Part shown: in pieces, positions 11,801-23,926 of the stretch
How the letters are laid out: each line of letters opens with the position of its first letter
Position numbering within the stretch: position 1 is the stretch's first letter
Assembly: GCA_932521035.1 (NCBI GenBank)
Contig: OW051496.1
Span: 7,440,001 to 7,504,000 of the forward strand
Length of the DNA stretch: 64,000 nucleotides
Direction: 5' to 3'
Origin: Oscheius dolichura
Taxonomy: Eukaryota; Nematoda; Chromadorea; Rhabditida; Rhabditidae
Notes under the pieces: model-generated
Databases searched by the model: none
What the model was told of the DNA's origin: nothing
What the model saw: the letters and a program-made list of their open reading frames with translations, nothing else
Position numbers and translations under genes: made by a program

Positions 11801-14800
11801 CCCATCCGTAGTCAATGTGCCCGTATTTCCGAAAACCGTTTCCAGCGCCGACTACTAATTCGAAAATTGGTGCTCCGACCTCTGAATCTCTTGGTGGCTC
11901 AGGCAGCGGGCAGAGCCCAGGAAGAGCTTCTTGGTGAATCAGGGGGGAAGATGCGTGTAGAGCCTATAGCCAACCAGGGAGGAGAGGAAGAGACTTATTT
12001 GCGCTGTGTCAATTTCCGACTGTATTCCGGGCCGTAAAGGCACCGTACGTGGTGAGGAGGATGAGGTGGACAGTTGTAAACGGTTCCGGTCGGCCGACAC
12101 CCACCGGCGAAATGGAGGAAAATTCAAACAAAGGGGACGATCAGATATTTTAGGAAGGTGGCCAATCCCAGAAAAAAGATCTGCAGAGCTGAGGATCAAA
12201 TGCCACGGGGGAAATGAGGGTAGCGGACTGTTTCGAGAGCCATCTAGGAAATAAACAACAATTCACGAGGTCCGAATGATCATGATAATATTGTCGTTTG
12301 ACCAAATTGACTGATTCATTGGCCTCCCCCTCTCATTGTCCCCCTCCTCCATCCCGGGCCAGCCTGTAGCCTGCTATCGACTCGTCCTGACTCATCCGCC
12401 TTCCCCGGTCTACGAACTCCTCCCAACTCTTCCCCATTTTACTACTTCCCGTGGCTCTTATCACTGTTAAAAAGTGCTAACAGTTAGCTCGTCAGTGGTG
12501 TATGCCCTGGCCTTTTGCACTTGCCGCCCCCTACCGTAGCCGGGCCGGCCAGATCAAAGGCAGCCGAAGCAACCTTATAGCCCAATAAGGTTTCTGATTA
12601 TCAATGCCTTCCGGTGATTTGGGGAGCTGGAGCACTTTTAGCACCTACTAGGCGTGGGACAGGGATCTTGGCGGCCATCGGGGACGGCGAATATACAAGG
12701 AGGAGGCCTTCTGGAATCTCCCGCTGGTCCTACGGTAAGAGGAAGATGCCCTTCTGTCCGCTGGTGGTTACCTTTGGTCCCACAATGCCCTGGCTCGTGT
12801 GTCACTTATGCGGGAGTCTCTCCCACTGATTCAGGGCCGCCGTCGCTCGGAGAGCCTCCCGGTCAAAAGGAGAGAATAGATCACCGATTAGGGAAATATC
12901 CTAGAGACCGGAAGTTTTGATAATTACCAGCTCGGGACCCGGCCTGGGAGGATGGCTATTAATTGCGGCTGGCTAAAGACTTTTATAGGGCCATATTCTC
13001 CCCGTGTGTATGGGGGGAGGGAGGGAGGGAGAGGAGGGGATTAATAATTGTCCTGACACATTACGGTAATCACAATCGAGACCACACACAGCACGTGTTT
13101 ATGACTGTGGTGACCCGCTTTGGATGAGGCCAGCGGCGAGGAAGGGAGGGAGGAGGAAGAGGGAGACGCAAATTCAACCGGATCTTACTGTCTAACTGCG
13201 GTGGCCAATTGCGAGTATTTTCTCTTTGTTTACCCAGCTCAATATATCAGAAATTGATACTTCTCACCCCCAGGATTAGTTACTCCTACAGGTGTTCTCC
13301 AAAAGATGGCCGCTCTCTTAACAGGCCGAGAGTCAACAAGTTGGGACAGAGCCGCTTGCGCAATGACCGGTGACCCTAGAAGTATTCTCCTCCAGGGGGA
13401 TCGTCCGAATCCTGTCCTCCTACTTGCTGTCCTCTTCAAAGACGCCTACAGTAGATGGAGGAAGAGTAGTGGGGGTCGGCCCGTGGCTAATCGCTAGCTG
13501 TTGCCTAAACAGTATCATGGTGTTAGCACAACTTCTCAACTAGCTAAACTCTGTCCCTAATGCCAACTTGACCCGTCAGAATCGTCGCCTTTCCTCAACA
13601 AACAGGGGGGTCCGTGAGCCTGCCTGCCTGCCTCCAAAAGCGGCAATTGCACGGCTGTATCCAACGGGCAAACAGGTAACCCCCGGCGGCTTCCTTTACC
13701 CCGCCGGATTAGCTTGCCATAACTGTGACACTTATGCGCCAAAAGAAGCTCAGCCCTCCTCGCCAGCCGAGCATGTGCCCGATACTGTACCAGGGAGGGG
13801 GACTTTGGTGTCCCTCCTCGAAAATAGCCTCGTGATGGATCCCCGGAAGGTGTTGACGACCTGGGTATTAGTCTTATCAGAGAGGGGGATTAGCAACATT
13901 TGAGCTACTGTGATAAAGGGAGGAGAACGAGCAATGGCTTAGATTGGTGGAGAAAAGAATGTGTCGAAAGAAAAGAACACGAGGGGGCAGATGTATTACA
14001 GGGGACTTACAGGGAGGGGACGGAAGGAGACAAGCAGCCACGTCGAGATGGAAGTTTATTGGTATTCAAAACAGGCGGCAAATCGAACGAGCGGGTGGTC
14101 TGAAGGGGGGAAGGCACTGATCAATGGAATCTGGAGACTTCACAAAAAGACTTCTAGGGGGTTCTAGACAGATTTTAGGGGGCCAATCAATGATAGACAA
14201 CGAATCGGGCTCCTCCTGGCAATGGTGTCTCCCGTCCCCGTTCGAAATAGTTCCAAATATCTCTCTGTCTACAGTGGCCTCTCCTCCCAAAAGGGCCAAG
14301 ACAGTGTGGAGACAGTCCTCTCTCTGTTTGTGTAGCCATTCGGTCTGTTCTGGCTGCCTCGTAAAAGGCGGCTCCCAGCAAAGCCGTTGCGTCAGCTCAG
14401 TTAGTTATTGTCTTGATAAACTGACCCTCCCTTTTCTTCTTCTGTATCTGACCTTTATAAAAAGAATAAGGAGGGTGTCTCTTGTAAATGCCCCTCTCCC
14501 CCTCGGGTGGCTGTGTGTGTCCTATCAATAGGTTAATCATCTAATACCGTCGTCTTAGGGACGTGGGACTGACGTGATAACAAGGACTGGGAAATGCAGG
14601 AACTTTCGACATTACTAGAAATAGAAGAAGAAGCCACATGTCATTATTATCACCAAAAAAGGTGGGGAGCAAACTACGAGGAGGAACCCGGCTAGAGGAT
14701 GGCCCGACTAGAGGGACGCTCGGCCTTCCAACAAATCTCATACCATTCAAAAGAGCATAGAAAATTGAGCAAGAGATTGAAAAGATCTCCTGTATGCTAA

Positions 14801-15926
14801 ATGATTGCAAAGGGAAGTGAAAACAGTAACAGGGACTGGTCTCGAGCAGTTTGACAAAAACAGGGATCCCCGTGTGATCGTGAGACAATCGCAGCAGTTT
14901 GTAAATACGACGGCCTCTTTTGGGATTGCAATATGGGGGATATCGGTATTTGGAGAAGCTAAAGGGCTGGAAATCGAAGGGGTAAGGCCACGGCACATTG
15001 TACCGATGGCTAGTAGAAAAGAAAAGAGAATTATGGAGTGGCAGACACCTGCAGGACCCGTCCTCGTCTGTCATCGAGGGAGACAGCCGAGGGGTGAACT
15101 AACGATGGAGGATAGGTTACTTACTACGTGGAGCATTTTGGAACGACTTCAAAATCCAGCAGGGTGTACCGGGTAACAAAGAACCGAGAAAGGACAGAAT
15201 ACAGTAACAACGACTGGCGGCTACTGTACAGTGCTGAGAAGTCGCCTTGGGGAGGACTACCAGAGATACGAAGAGCGAGGAAAAAGTTTAAACTTGGGAG
15301 ACTAGAAGGCTCCTCGAGATGGCATGACCCCTTCTACTTTATAAGAAAGTCCCTCTTCCCCCCAAATAAACCGCCCCATCTACAGTAATACCACGTGTGA
15401 TGTGTTCGTCCCGAATTCCGTTCCTGAAAAAAAGCACGTTTATCAGCTACCGTAATCTTCCACGATATCCAGTCGGGAGTGGCTGTAAAAACGGACGCAC
15501 TCTTGAGAGAAGTGGGGTGGAGAAAGGCTTTAATCGGCCAAAGGCCCCTTATCTAAAGAAAACATTTCCCTAAGCAGGAGGGGCACAAGGCGTCGTTATC
15601 ACTTGACGAGTAGGCATCCTACTGGGAGGAGAGGCCCGCCGGGACACACTGCCACCGGGCCAGGCGTTTCGCGGGGACAGTACGATTGGGAGGGGGGTTT
15701 CTTCTGGACGAAAATCAGGGTTAGGCAATGGGATGGCAGGTGCAGCCACGGGCTCTTCCGGTCGTCCCCAGCGCCCTCCTCCAGTGGTTTCAACGGCTAC
15801 GGCCATAGTTGTCCAAAAAAGTCACCGGCTTAACAGTGCTGTCTTGTCCTGTAGAAACCGTGTCCATACTCGATTTATAAAATGGGATAAGCTAGGCATT
15901 AAAGCACCATCTTTCCTGCGAGCAAG
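5854..15926. other. 10-kb gene-poor region 5' of the odd-skipped gene
   Basis: No reading frame here has family resemblance, splice continuity or low-complexity-free length that would support a gene. Neighbouring genes elsewhere in the window are typically 50-300 bp apart, so this is a clear outlier. It contains G-rich tracts (9490-9530 and 13012-13039), scattered TACNGTA palindromes, and a purine/pyrimidine mix typical of nematode intergenic DNA. It lies directly upstream of a developmental transcription factor, so cis-regulatory modules or distant 5' exons are the natural reading. That is inference only. Confidence 0.55.
13012..13039 (+). repeat. G-run cluster (G-quadruplex-type motif)
   Basis: Five runs of three or more G separated by one to four bases occur within 28 bp. 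This satisfies the usual four-run G-quadruplex pattern on the + strand. It lies inside the gene-poor region. Structure formation is not shown by sequence alone. Confidence 0.7.
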
Positions 15927-16597
15927 ATGGATATGCACTTTCCTCTGCCGTCGCGCCTGCCCTCCTCGCCAAGAAGCCAGGAGTACGTCTTTTCCCTCTT
16001 TTCTCCTCTCTTTCTACTCTATTTCCCTGACCAAATAAGTTCAGAACAGTGCCGATAACGTGGCTGAGTCTGGTGATCTACGTGCAGTTCGGCCTGGGAG
16101 CCGTGCTCGTCCTCTACACCCTGCTCGGCATCTCCATCGGCCACGAGATCGGCCGCCTCCTGCTCCTAGCCGTGCTACAGATCGTCATCGCCGTGCCGGG
16201 CAGTGCCTACACCTTCCGCCAGGAGGGACCCCTCCTCCTGGTCTACGTGGCTGCCCAGGCCTGGACTGGCGCCTCTGAGCTCATCTGGATTGTGATCCAC
16301 CTCGTGGGAGGCGGCGACGTCGCGACAGCCTTCCTCCTCGGCATCCTGGCCTTTATCCAGTTCTTCTCCGTCGGCACCGTCTTCTGCTGCCGGGAGAGGA
16401 TCGTTCTCCGCCACAGGAAGGACGATTTGGACACGCATCTGAGGGTCACCGCCACGAAGAATCCAACCACAGCCGAGTTGACCCAGCAGCCGCGGCTGGA
16501 GAAGACCTCTCCGAAGAAACAGACGTATCAGAGACAGGCACCCGGAGAGACGAAGACGACGGAACAGAACAAACCGACTCAGGAGCTAGAGAGATGA
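15927..16597 (+). CDS. Four-transmembrane protein, unrecognised family
   Basis: Two-exon gene: ATG 15927, a 62-bp intron (15983-16044, GT-AG), then exon 16045-16597. The splice joins ...PRSQE to TVPITWLS in frame. The product is about 203 residues. Four strongly hydrophobic segments are visible: LVIYVQFGLGAVLVLYTLLG, RLLLLAVLQIVIAVPG, LLLVYVAAQAWTGASELIWI and TAFLLGILAFIQFFSVGTVF. A charged, Thr/Gln/Lys-rich cytoplasmic-type tail of about 60 residues follows. There is no signal peptide besides the first helix. The layout is tetraspan-like (claudin, MARVEL or small nematode DUF families are possible), but the Cys pattern of a tetraspanin loop is absent. I do not recognise the family. Confidence 0.75.
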
Positions 16598-17400
16598 GAG
16601 TGGGGTCATTCGATGACGTTTTTTGCCGTCTCCAAGCTGGACAATTTTTAAAACTTGGGAGCGTAACAGTGAGGAATCGACAGCGTTTGACTGGATTCTG
16701 ATCCCTTTTCTGTAAACCACCGGGTTTGGTCGGCTTTTGGTCAAAAATAGTTTCGCTTTTTATTTTGTCAAAGCCTGGGGGTTTCGACCAAACCAAACGA
16801 CAGCAGAGACTCTAACGCGGAGCCTCCGCCAAAACAAAACGGGGGCGTCGGCCGGTCAAGGCGTCCGTTTACAAAACTGGGCACTTCTTGTCTACTTTTT
16901 TATAAAAAAAAGGGGCTAATGTGACCGAAACTTTTTTTCAAGCTCGGGATTTGAGAGTAGGTTCATTCGAACCGATAATTTTTTCTGAACTGCACTTTTA
17001 GAATTCTTTGAAAATGAGGGCGTCGGGAGGAAGCGAGCCTCAAAGTTTCGAAAAATTACACAACGTTTTTTGAGCTCGCCTGGTGAGACTAGAGTCGTTC
17101 GATGGCGCTTCTTGGCGTATCCGCGGTTTATTTTTTGCTAAGCTCTGGCGCGTAACAGTGAGGAATCGACATCACTTTACCAAAGTTAAGCCTTTTCCTA
17201 TAAGCGGCCTGCTTCGGTCAGCCAGCGGTCAGAATGGCCAAGCCTTTCGTTTTGTCACTGCCGGATATTTCGACCAAAAGTTCCAACGTGGAGAAACCCC
17301 AAGCGCAGAGCCTCCGCCAACACGAAACGGGGGCGTCGGCCAGCCAAGGCGCCCCACACAATAAAACTGGGCTCTTCTAGTCCTTGCCCATAAATTAGAG
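16598..17400. repeat. Diverged tandem duplication, about 490-bp period
   Basis: Two related non-coding units follow the membrane-protein stop. A 21-bp block (core GTAACAGTGAGGAATCGAC) is identical at 16661-16681 and 17150-17170. A second shared block with AGCCTCCGCCAA and GGGGGCGTCGGCC follows in the same order at about 16821-16860 and 17309-17345. A partial third echo of the unit start (TCATTCGA) lies near 16960. Frames are not conserved between copies, so this looks non-coding. Confidence 0.75.
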
Positions 17401-17658
17401 TAACAAATAGATTTAAAATATTATTTATTTGTAAGTATTTGTAGCGTTGAATGGCACAAACATAAAATAAACAGTCAAAATGAGCAATAAGTGGATTACA
17501 CAACGTCAGACGAATCCATGAATGAGAAAAAAAGTACATAAGATTTGAAGAAAAGAAAGTAAGTAAGTGAAAAAGAATTATATTGAAAAAGATATAGTAA
17601 TTGTAGGCAAGAAATACCAAGGAGTTTGAAGGACAGAAAAAGAATAGATATGAAGAAC

Positions 17659-17815
17659 CTATTTGCGAAGTGGCCTTGTCAGGTAGAGCTTTTCGGTTCC
17701 GCTGGAGAAGATCGGATTCGTTGTGTAGTGCTTTATAAGCGAATTCATATCAGGAAAGGATCGTGAGCCGATTCGTAGTTGTCCATCGAGAGTTTGTACC
17801 TAAATAGACAAATAA

Positions 17816-17850
<35 letters not shown>

Positions 17851-20397
17851 TTGCTTACCTTGAAATGCTTATTTCGGTCTTGCCCTCGCATAGAAATTGA
17901 CAAGTCTCCAGGATTACTTTCGGATTCTCGAACAAGGAATTCACCTTCTGAGCCATTCATAAGCAATCGGTCAGCGTCGTCTCGGCTGATTTTACCAAAA
18001 TACCAAGGCTCGCGCTCAAAATCATCACCTCCTTCCCCCATGATCTAAGTACATGTTGATAAATACATTTTTTAAAACCTCTATGTAGTTTCTTGGAATA
18101 AGTCCTGTTTGGCCTTTGTTGTTTTTGGCCATCCACCAATCAGGATCATGGGCAGGATGCTCAATAATGTCCAATCTTTCTCCTTTTCGAAACGACAATT
18201 CTTCGGCTGTGGAAGCGTCAAATGAATAAAGTGCAACGACAGCCTGAAAGAAAGAGATTAGCAAAAATAGAAGTTGTTTGAAGGTAAGGCGCTGCATAAG
18301 TATGCTATATTTTCTGCTCAAACTAAGAACGTTTTCAATACTGCTACTATTTGCATAAAAATAATATTGTGCTTCTCACCAACCTCAAGAGTTGGTTTAT
18401 TCTTTATCTGCGGACTTGGAATCGGTGGTGCAGGCGGATTGTACGAGCCATTGTTGTTGCCATTAGTCGGCCTAACATTTTCTACTGAAGCGCCGGTGGC
18501 GCTGCTTCCCGTTTGGGTATTCCGGTTCTCGGGAATCTTTAAAAAAATGAATGAAAAAAGCAACCTCGTGAATAACCTCTTCCACATAATTACTGGGAAA
18601 CCATCCACTGCCGTCGTTGGATTCACCTTTCCACCAACCGTCGCTACTTTTGTCTAAAACAGTGATGGTGTCGCCTTTATGGAGCTTCAGTTCATCTTCA
18701 AGTTGTGGCTCATAAGGGAATTTCACAGTGGCTCGGCTCGCCATACCGTTGTACTGAAAAGCGTTAACTAACGTTTCCCAGAGCCAATATAATTGTTAAA
18801 ATAAAGTTTCAAAAACATACCCTAAGCGAGTTGGAAAAACCTGCTGGAGAGCAATTATTTTGGTTTTGGTTAGTTGAAAAAACGGGGCGATTGTCGGGGG
18901 CTGCTGTGAAGATCGCCGAGGCTTCGTCCTGAAAGTAAATATGAAATAGATTATTACAAAAAAATATAAATGTAAATAGGGGGAAAACGAATATTGATTT
19001 TTTGTTGTAGCGGTCAAGAAAGAGGAAACTCTATAAGCAGGATGACGATAAGCAAATGACGCGATAAGCACGGGATGACTGCAGCACAGCACCAATGAAA
19101 TAGAAGAATATCTGCGTCATTCGAACCGTTTTTGGTGATTCACAATTCAAAAGAATCAATATATGGCCTCATATCGAAATAGAACATAAAAATTGTTTGC
19201 CAAGTTTTCGTGAAGCGGCTAAAGATTATAGAGAAGAGGGTCAAACTTTTGCTGGCAGCTGATTGCTGGCGGGGGAATCGATGGGGAGCGGAATGGATTG
19301 GACTGGAAATGGGCACGTAAACAAAGCCATGTTGCTGAAACGCATGAAACAATTTGGCTATGCCAAACAAAACAACACCTAGCAACGCCGCAGTAATCTT
19401 TATGCGCTGCTTTTTTATAGCAGCAAGATTCAAATTATTTCTGTTGATTTAACTAGCAATGAAATTTACTTTTTAGATGTTTTTCCTACCTTACCAAACA
19501 CGAGAAATGTGCATGTTTCGAAAATAAACAAAACATTTGCACTATTATACAGGTTCAACAAAGAAATATATGGGGCGTGTTTACTACACAGGATTACAAG
19601 TTTGTTATGCACGAACGTTACTTGAAAAGTACCGACGGGGCAACCCGTTCGTTCGTATGAAATGCATTTTTTTGTTTTAAAAATTTCAATTTGCATTTAA
19701 AACTGGACGCAACAGCTGTTTTTCGGGAAAATCTAGCTTGTGATGAAAGAATATCCCCTTCAAGAAAAATGAGCTGTGAGGAGATACAAATCAATTGTCC
19801 GCCGTCGCAACACATCCTGGGAAGAATGAGAAGCAGCCCGGACTGCGAGGCTGCGGCGAGCCGACAAGTGCGAGCGGGTCTATGTTTGCACACCAGCCAT
19901 ATAACCGACAGGCAAGAATACACACAAAATCACAAATTGGCGCTATCCTCACGAAAATAATTCTTCCTTCATTGATATTGCGGCGTAAAGAGTGTTTGAA
20001 ATCTAGAAATACTTACCATGCTGAATTCATTACTCCTTTGCCTGCCGTTGCTAAAAGCCGCTTTTACATTGCCCTTTGCTCGCTCCAGCATGTTCTCTTT
20101 CCTCACATAATTCGAAGGCACGAATCCTACTTGGTTATATTCATTTCGAACCTGTAATTTGCTCATCTATCATGATAATATTTATGATTTGCATTTTGAA
20201 AATTATGATATCAAGTTTATTTCCGTATTTGAATTTTTTTTCCATTATCTAAGAATTCAACAGAAAAAATGCCAACTAACCTTCCACCAATTTTTACTAT
20301 CATCGATTAGTAGCAGCCTTTCATTCTTCTTTACCGTCAGCTCCTGGTCTTCATTGGCACTGTAGTCGTACTTCACAATGACGAACTCCTCGGCCAT
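17659..20397 (-). CDS. nck-1: NCK-type SH3-SH3-SH3-SH2 adaptor protein
   Basis: Complete adaptor that links phosphotyrosine on activated receptors to actin regulators such as WASP and PAK. ATG 20397 begins [20 protein letters not shown] (SH3-1), which continues after an intron with [10 protein letters not shown] roughly 1.1-kb intron is followed by a Ser/Asn-rich linker, SH3-2 ([19 protein letters not shown] ... SSDGWWKGE ... [11 protein letters not shown]), then a Pro-rich linker. SH3-3 has [18 protein letters not shown] and [10 protein letters not shown]. The SH2 domain reads [33 protein letters not shown] and HFK, with the Arg of FLVRES for phosphotyrosine binding. The last exon ends [10 protein letters not shown] at 17659. 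All ALYDY, WW and PxNY hallmarks are intact. The gene is more AT-rich than its neighbours. Very confident. Confidence 0.95.
17816..17852. repeat. (ATA)n microsatellite inside the last nck intron
   Basis: About twelve uninterrupted ATA/TAA triplets sit between the SH2 exons of the NCK gene, just inside the 3' portion of the intron as read on the minus strand. A simple slippage repeat. Confidence 0.95.
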
Positions 20398-22767
20398 GCA
20401 CGGCGGCACCTGAAAAAGTGTTGATGTTGCTTCTATTTGAGATGGTATTACAGAGATAATAGAACATGGAAAATCTGTTACCAAAAGTTATCAGGGAGAC
20501 AATTATATACAGGTTTCTACATTTGTGACTGGTATGTCGCAATCAACGCAGAGTTAATTAGTCGCTTGCTGTTTACACGGAAGCTGTCAAACAATGGAGA
20601 ATGAGACTGAACTGAATGGGAGCAAAAAAGATCTCCTTTGAAGGCCGACCAAGCAAATAAGAAGCCATTGTAAATCAACTATGTAAATTTTAAACAAGCT
20701 ACGGGGAATAATTAGAGGCTCCCTTCCGTATGTCAATCTGGGTCAAACATCTACGATGAGTGGGCATGAAGATGAGGCAAACCAGTTCGTCAAGTCGCTT
20801 ATTGCCTCAATGCAGGAAGTTTCAACTCTTTGAAAGAGAACACTGGGAAAGTCGGTTCGAATAGCCGTAATAAAACAATGACAAAAGCAGACAAATTATT
20901 TTCCAACAGTGGCAGTAGAGCGAAGAAGGCGAGCAAACATGTACACGTAACAGAATGGTCTATACCCGCTAACGGACGATTGTGGTTTAGCTCGTCCGCG
21001 AACGAGAAAGGTGCTATCTCAAAGAACAAAATGTTTCGCCCCGTGGAAAGGCAAAAAAGAAGACGTTATATTTGCTGAAACTGATTTTTCTCGCAAGTTT
21101 ATAAAAGAATGCAACACTGTTATCGGTTATCTGAATCTACAGAGTCTTTGAAAGGTATCAATTACAAAAATTCGTACAATCTTATATGCTATAAATTATA
21201 AGAAGATCGCTAGAAATTGAACTATGTGTCAGCGAAAAAGTGCCAATTGCGCGTAGGGACGAGGATCATTGGTTGGAGGCGTTGGTCATACACAACAGCT
21301 GTTCAAATAACCTCGTGTACCTATGGCTAATTTCCATTTCCCCTTTTCCAGAAGAGGCTCTTTGTATAGATTACACAAAACAGCAGTTAATTCATATTTT
21401 GAGGAAATTAGTACAAAAGGCTAGGAAAAATAGGTTAGAAGTTGTTGGTTGGCAACGGATATCGATTGCTGGCTTTGGTTTCGTCGGCCTCGGCGTCAGT
21501 CGACGGGGGCAATGACCGCCAGGCGACACTCATTTGGAAGGCAGCCAGTATAGGCGTCGAACCACTTGAGATTTTGCAGTTTTTGACAAAAGGAGCGAGA
21601 GCAAAAGCTGCTCCGAGAGGGGGAATTCCCTAGAGAGGGTTTTTGAGATTAGAGCCGCCCGGCAGAGAAGAACACTGGAAATAAATGGCCATTTCGTAAA
21701 AAGAGCAACACAAAGTTACGAGAGCTATTGGGTATTAGTTGAGGAAAGCAAAAATCGAACCAAACAATTCCCACCTGGAGTAAAACACGAGAAAAAGTTG
21801 ACCGCCACGTGGTTGCAAGCCGGAAGAGCAGGTAGGAAAAAGAAAATGATTCTGTCAACATCTTCTTCCCTCCCGGGGGTGGACACGGTTCTATTGTATT
21901 GGTGGAGACAAACACAAAAAGTGAATACGCGTACAACCGGCCAACAGGAATATTTTAATCCTGGCTGGCTATTCACAACGGCCGACTAGTACTAGATGAA
22001 CAGAGAAAAGGTCCAGAGAAGTCAAATGCCGACGAGGAAAAGGGCATCAGACATATTAGATGTGTTGGCCCATAAAGTGCACACGGCGGACATCACGCTG
22101 ACTACTGCTACTTCTGGAGGAACGAGAAAATGATAGATAAATAACAACAAAAAAAGAGAAGGAAATAGAACACAACGTGTGCGAATCGAATTCGCTTGCC
22201 TTGTATCGCCGCGCTCGCTTTCTAAAACTCTTTCCCGCCATAAAAGAGGCGCCCCGCCAAGTGGCAAACGCAGAACTCTTCTCTTCTCTCTGTCCTTTCT
22301 TTTGGAATACAATTCTAAACATCTGCCAGAAACGTCAAAAAATATGAGAGAGAACACTCGTTTCATAATAAGAGTCCGAAAATAGGCAATCCCCTTAGGG
22401 AATCTGACGGGAGGGCCTTCTCCAAGTTCAAGTCTGCAAAGAAAAAACAACTGGAATGGGGGCGAATATTAGTGGCCGAGGGGGAGGATGATTTGCAACG
22501 GCGGCCCGGGAAATCTCATCTCTCCCCCGACGGGTTTTCAACCAGCCATGACCCCTGTTGTGAACATGGGGGCTTACGCGTGTCAGACCGGAATTAGCCC
22601 TCTCCGAAACTTCAACCCGGCGAAGAGGGCCTTATCTCTCTTTCTCTCTCTCGTCGAAGAAGAAGAGGCAAGATCATTATCGGCAGGGTTATAAATTAAA
22701 TGACATCCAACTGATTCAGGGGTCAGTCGCCGCAAAGGATCTTCTCGTATAAAATGTCTCTTCTTTA
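20398..22767. other. Intergenic; possible short gene at 20757-21077 (+)
   Basis: Between the divergent edges of nck and the chemoreceptor-like gene. On the + strand, ATG 20757 opens a hydrophilic 25-residue frame (MSGHEDEANQFVKSLIASMQ). A second frame shifted by two bases continues with a basic, Ser/Lys-rich 80-residue stretch to 21078. They could be one small nuclear-type protein if an intron or indel joins them, but no acceptable GT-AG pair does so. I treat it as unproven. The rest, including 21240-22767, shows no supportable gene. Confidence 0.25.
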
Positions 22768-23926
22768 TCAACCTTTGACAATGACTGTATTCGTCTGGAT
22801 ACTGGGCGCCTCCGGCCGGGTTCTCTTGGAGAGGAGGAACTGCAAGGGGACGGCCGTCGACAGGGCACCTCGGATTTCCGATGAGCAGATGATGTAGATC
22901 ACCTGAAAGGGGTCCATTTGAGGAGAAGCCGTTGGCCCATGAAACCGTAGCCTCCCGGGCCGAGGGTCTCGGGACGATGTCCCCGTTCAAGGGCATGGAT
23001 TTGAGGAAAGCATACGGGTGTCAGGCCAGTGGCCAGCGGCCTCGTCGTATAATCCAGATTAGCACTGAATTCCGCGTCCACGTCAAAATAGTCGCCCATC
23101 CAGAAAGTGGCATAGATGAACTCGACCTCGATGACGAAGATGAGCAGACTCAAGACGAAGAGTTTGATCTCCCGACGATAAGTCTTTCTATTGTAGAAGT
23201 GGAACATCTAAGACAGGATATTGATGAGGAATTACCATACCCTTCGGATACAAAGAGCCCCGAGGGTGTAGAAGAGGGCGGTCAGACCGACTTCAGAGAA
23301 AAGGAGAGGCAGACGGAAGTAGTCGAAGGGGAAGACGAACCGGTCATGGTACTCGCCATTCTCGAACCAGACGACATCCACCCTAAAAGGGAGGATCAGA
23401 TTGTCTCTGTTGCCCTTACAGGCCGAAGTGGTTCATGACCCCGAGGGCCGTCGACCAGAGGACGACCAGGGCAAGGAGCCAATTGGAGCATCTCCTCGAG
23501 ACGGCCTCGTAGCCAAAGACGGTCAGCACCCGGGTAAAGGACATGACCAAGTTGGCCCCGACGATCATGTCCACGGCAAATGTGCCCAGAGTCTGCCAGG
23601 CGACGTGTCTAGCCGGCTTGGACATGAGGACACAGTCCTGGACGGCGGATTCTGGGGCATTCTTATTAGATCAAGAAGGGGGTTACCGCGTATGGAGCAG
23701 AAGAGAACCACCAGGTCACCAATGGCCAGGACGATGATGGAGCGGTAGAAGATGGGACTCAACTTGGCCCGGGCCCTCCACAACCCCGCGAAGAGGACAT
23801 AGAAATAGAAGAGGATGATGAGGATGGCCAGGTAGGTTAAGGCCAAGGTGGCCCAGGGTGGCTGGGCCCATACCTCGCATCTTCCGACGTCGAAAAATGT
23901 CCGTCCCTGAAAGGAGATCTTCTTCT
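22768..23926 (-). CDS. Serpentine 7TM chemoreceptor-like protein (5' end unresolved)
   Basis: A multi-exon minus-strand gene whose joined frames give seven hydrophobic helices. TM1 is LTYLAILIILFYFYVLFAGL, TM2 SIIVLAIGDLVVLF, TM3 LGTFAVDMIVGANLVMSFTR, TM4 WLLALVVLWSTALGVMNHFG, TM5 LLFSEVGLTALFYTLGALCI and TM6 IKLFVLSLLIFVIEVEFIYA. TM7 ends TPVIYIICSSEIRGAL. An Arg right after TM3 (SFTRVLTVFGYE) and a Pro-x-x-Tyr-type TM7 end fit nematode chemoreceptor families (srg/srx/srv-like), though I cannot place the subfamily. The stop is TGA at 22768-22770. The frame extends upstream through GRTFFDVGRCEVWAQPPW to an acceptor near 23910, so a 5' exon with the ATG remains to be found beyond it. Probable role: chemosensory GPCR. 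Confidence 0.72.

Noticed and set aside
14541..15388. Long overlapping frames on both strands (up to 177 codons) in the gene-poor region
   Set aside because: They overlap each other, lack splice context, show no recognisable motif and have unremarkable composition. Chance frames are expected in 10 kb.
16049..16597. Start of the four-helix protein at position 16049
   Set aside because: The codon there is GTG and lies just after a splice acceptor. An upstream exon with ATG 15927 joins in frame.
18796..19433. Two minus-strand frames with hydrophobic N-termini inside the long nck intron
   Set aside because: The one nearest the exon overlaps the true linker exon in the wrong frame. The other has no splice partner, so a nested gene is not supported.
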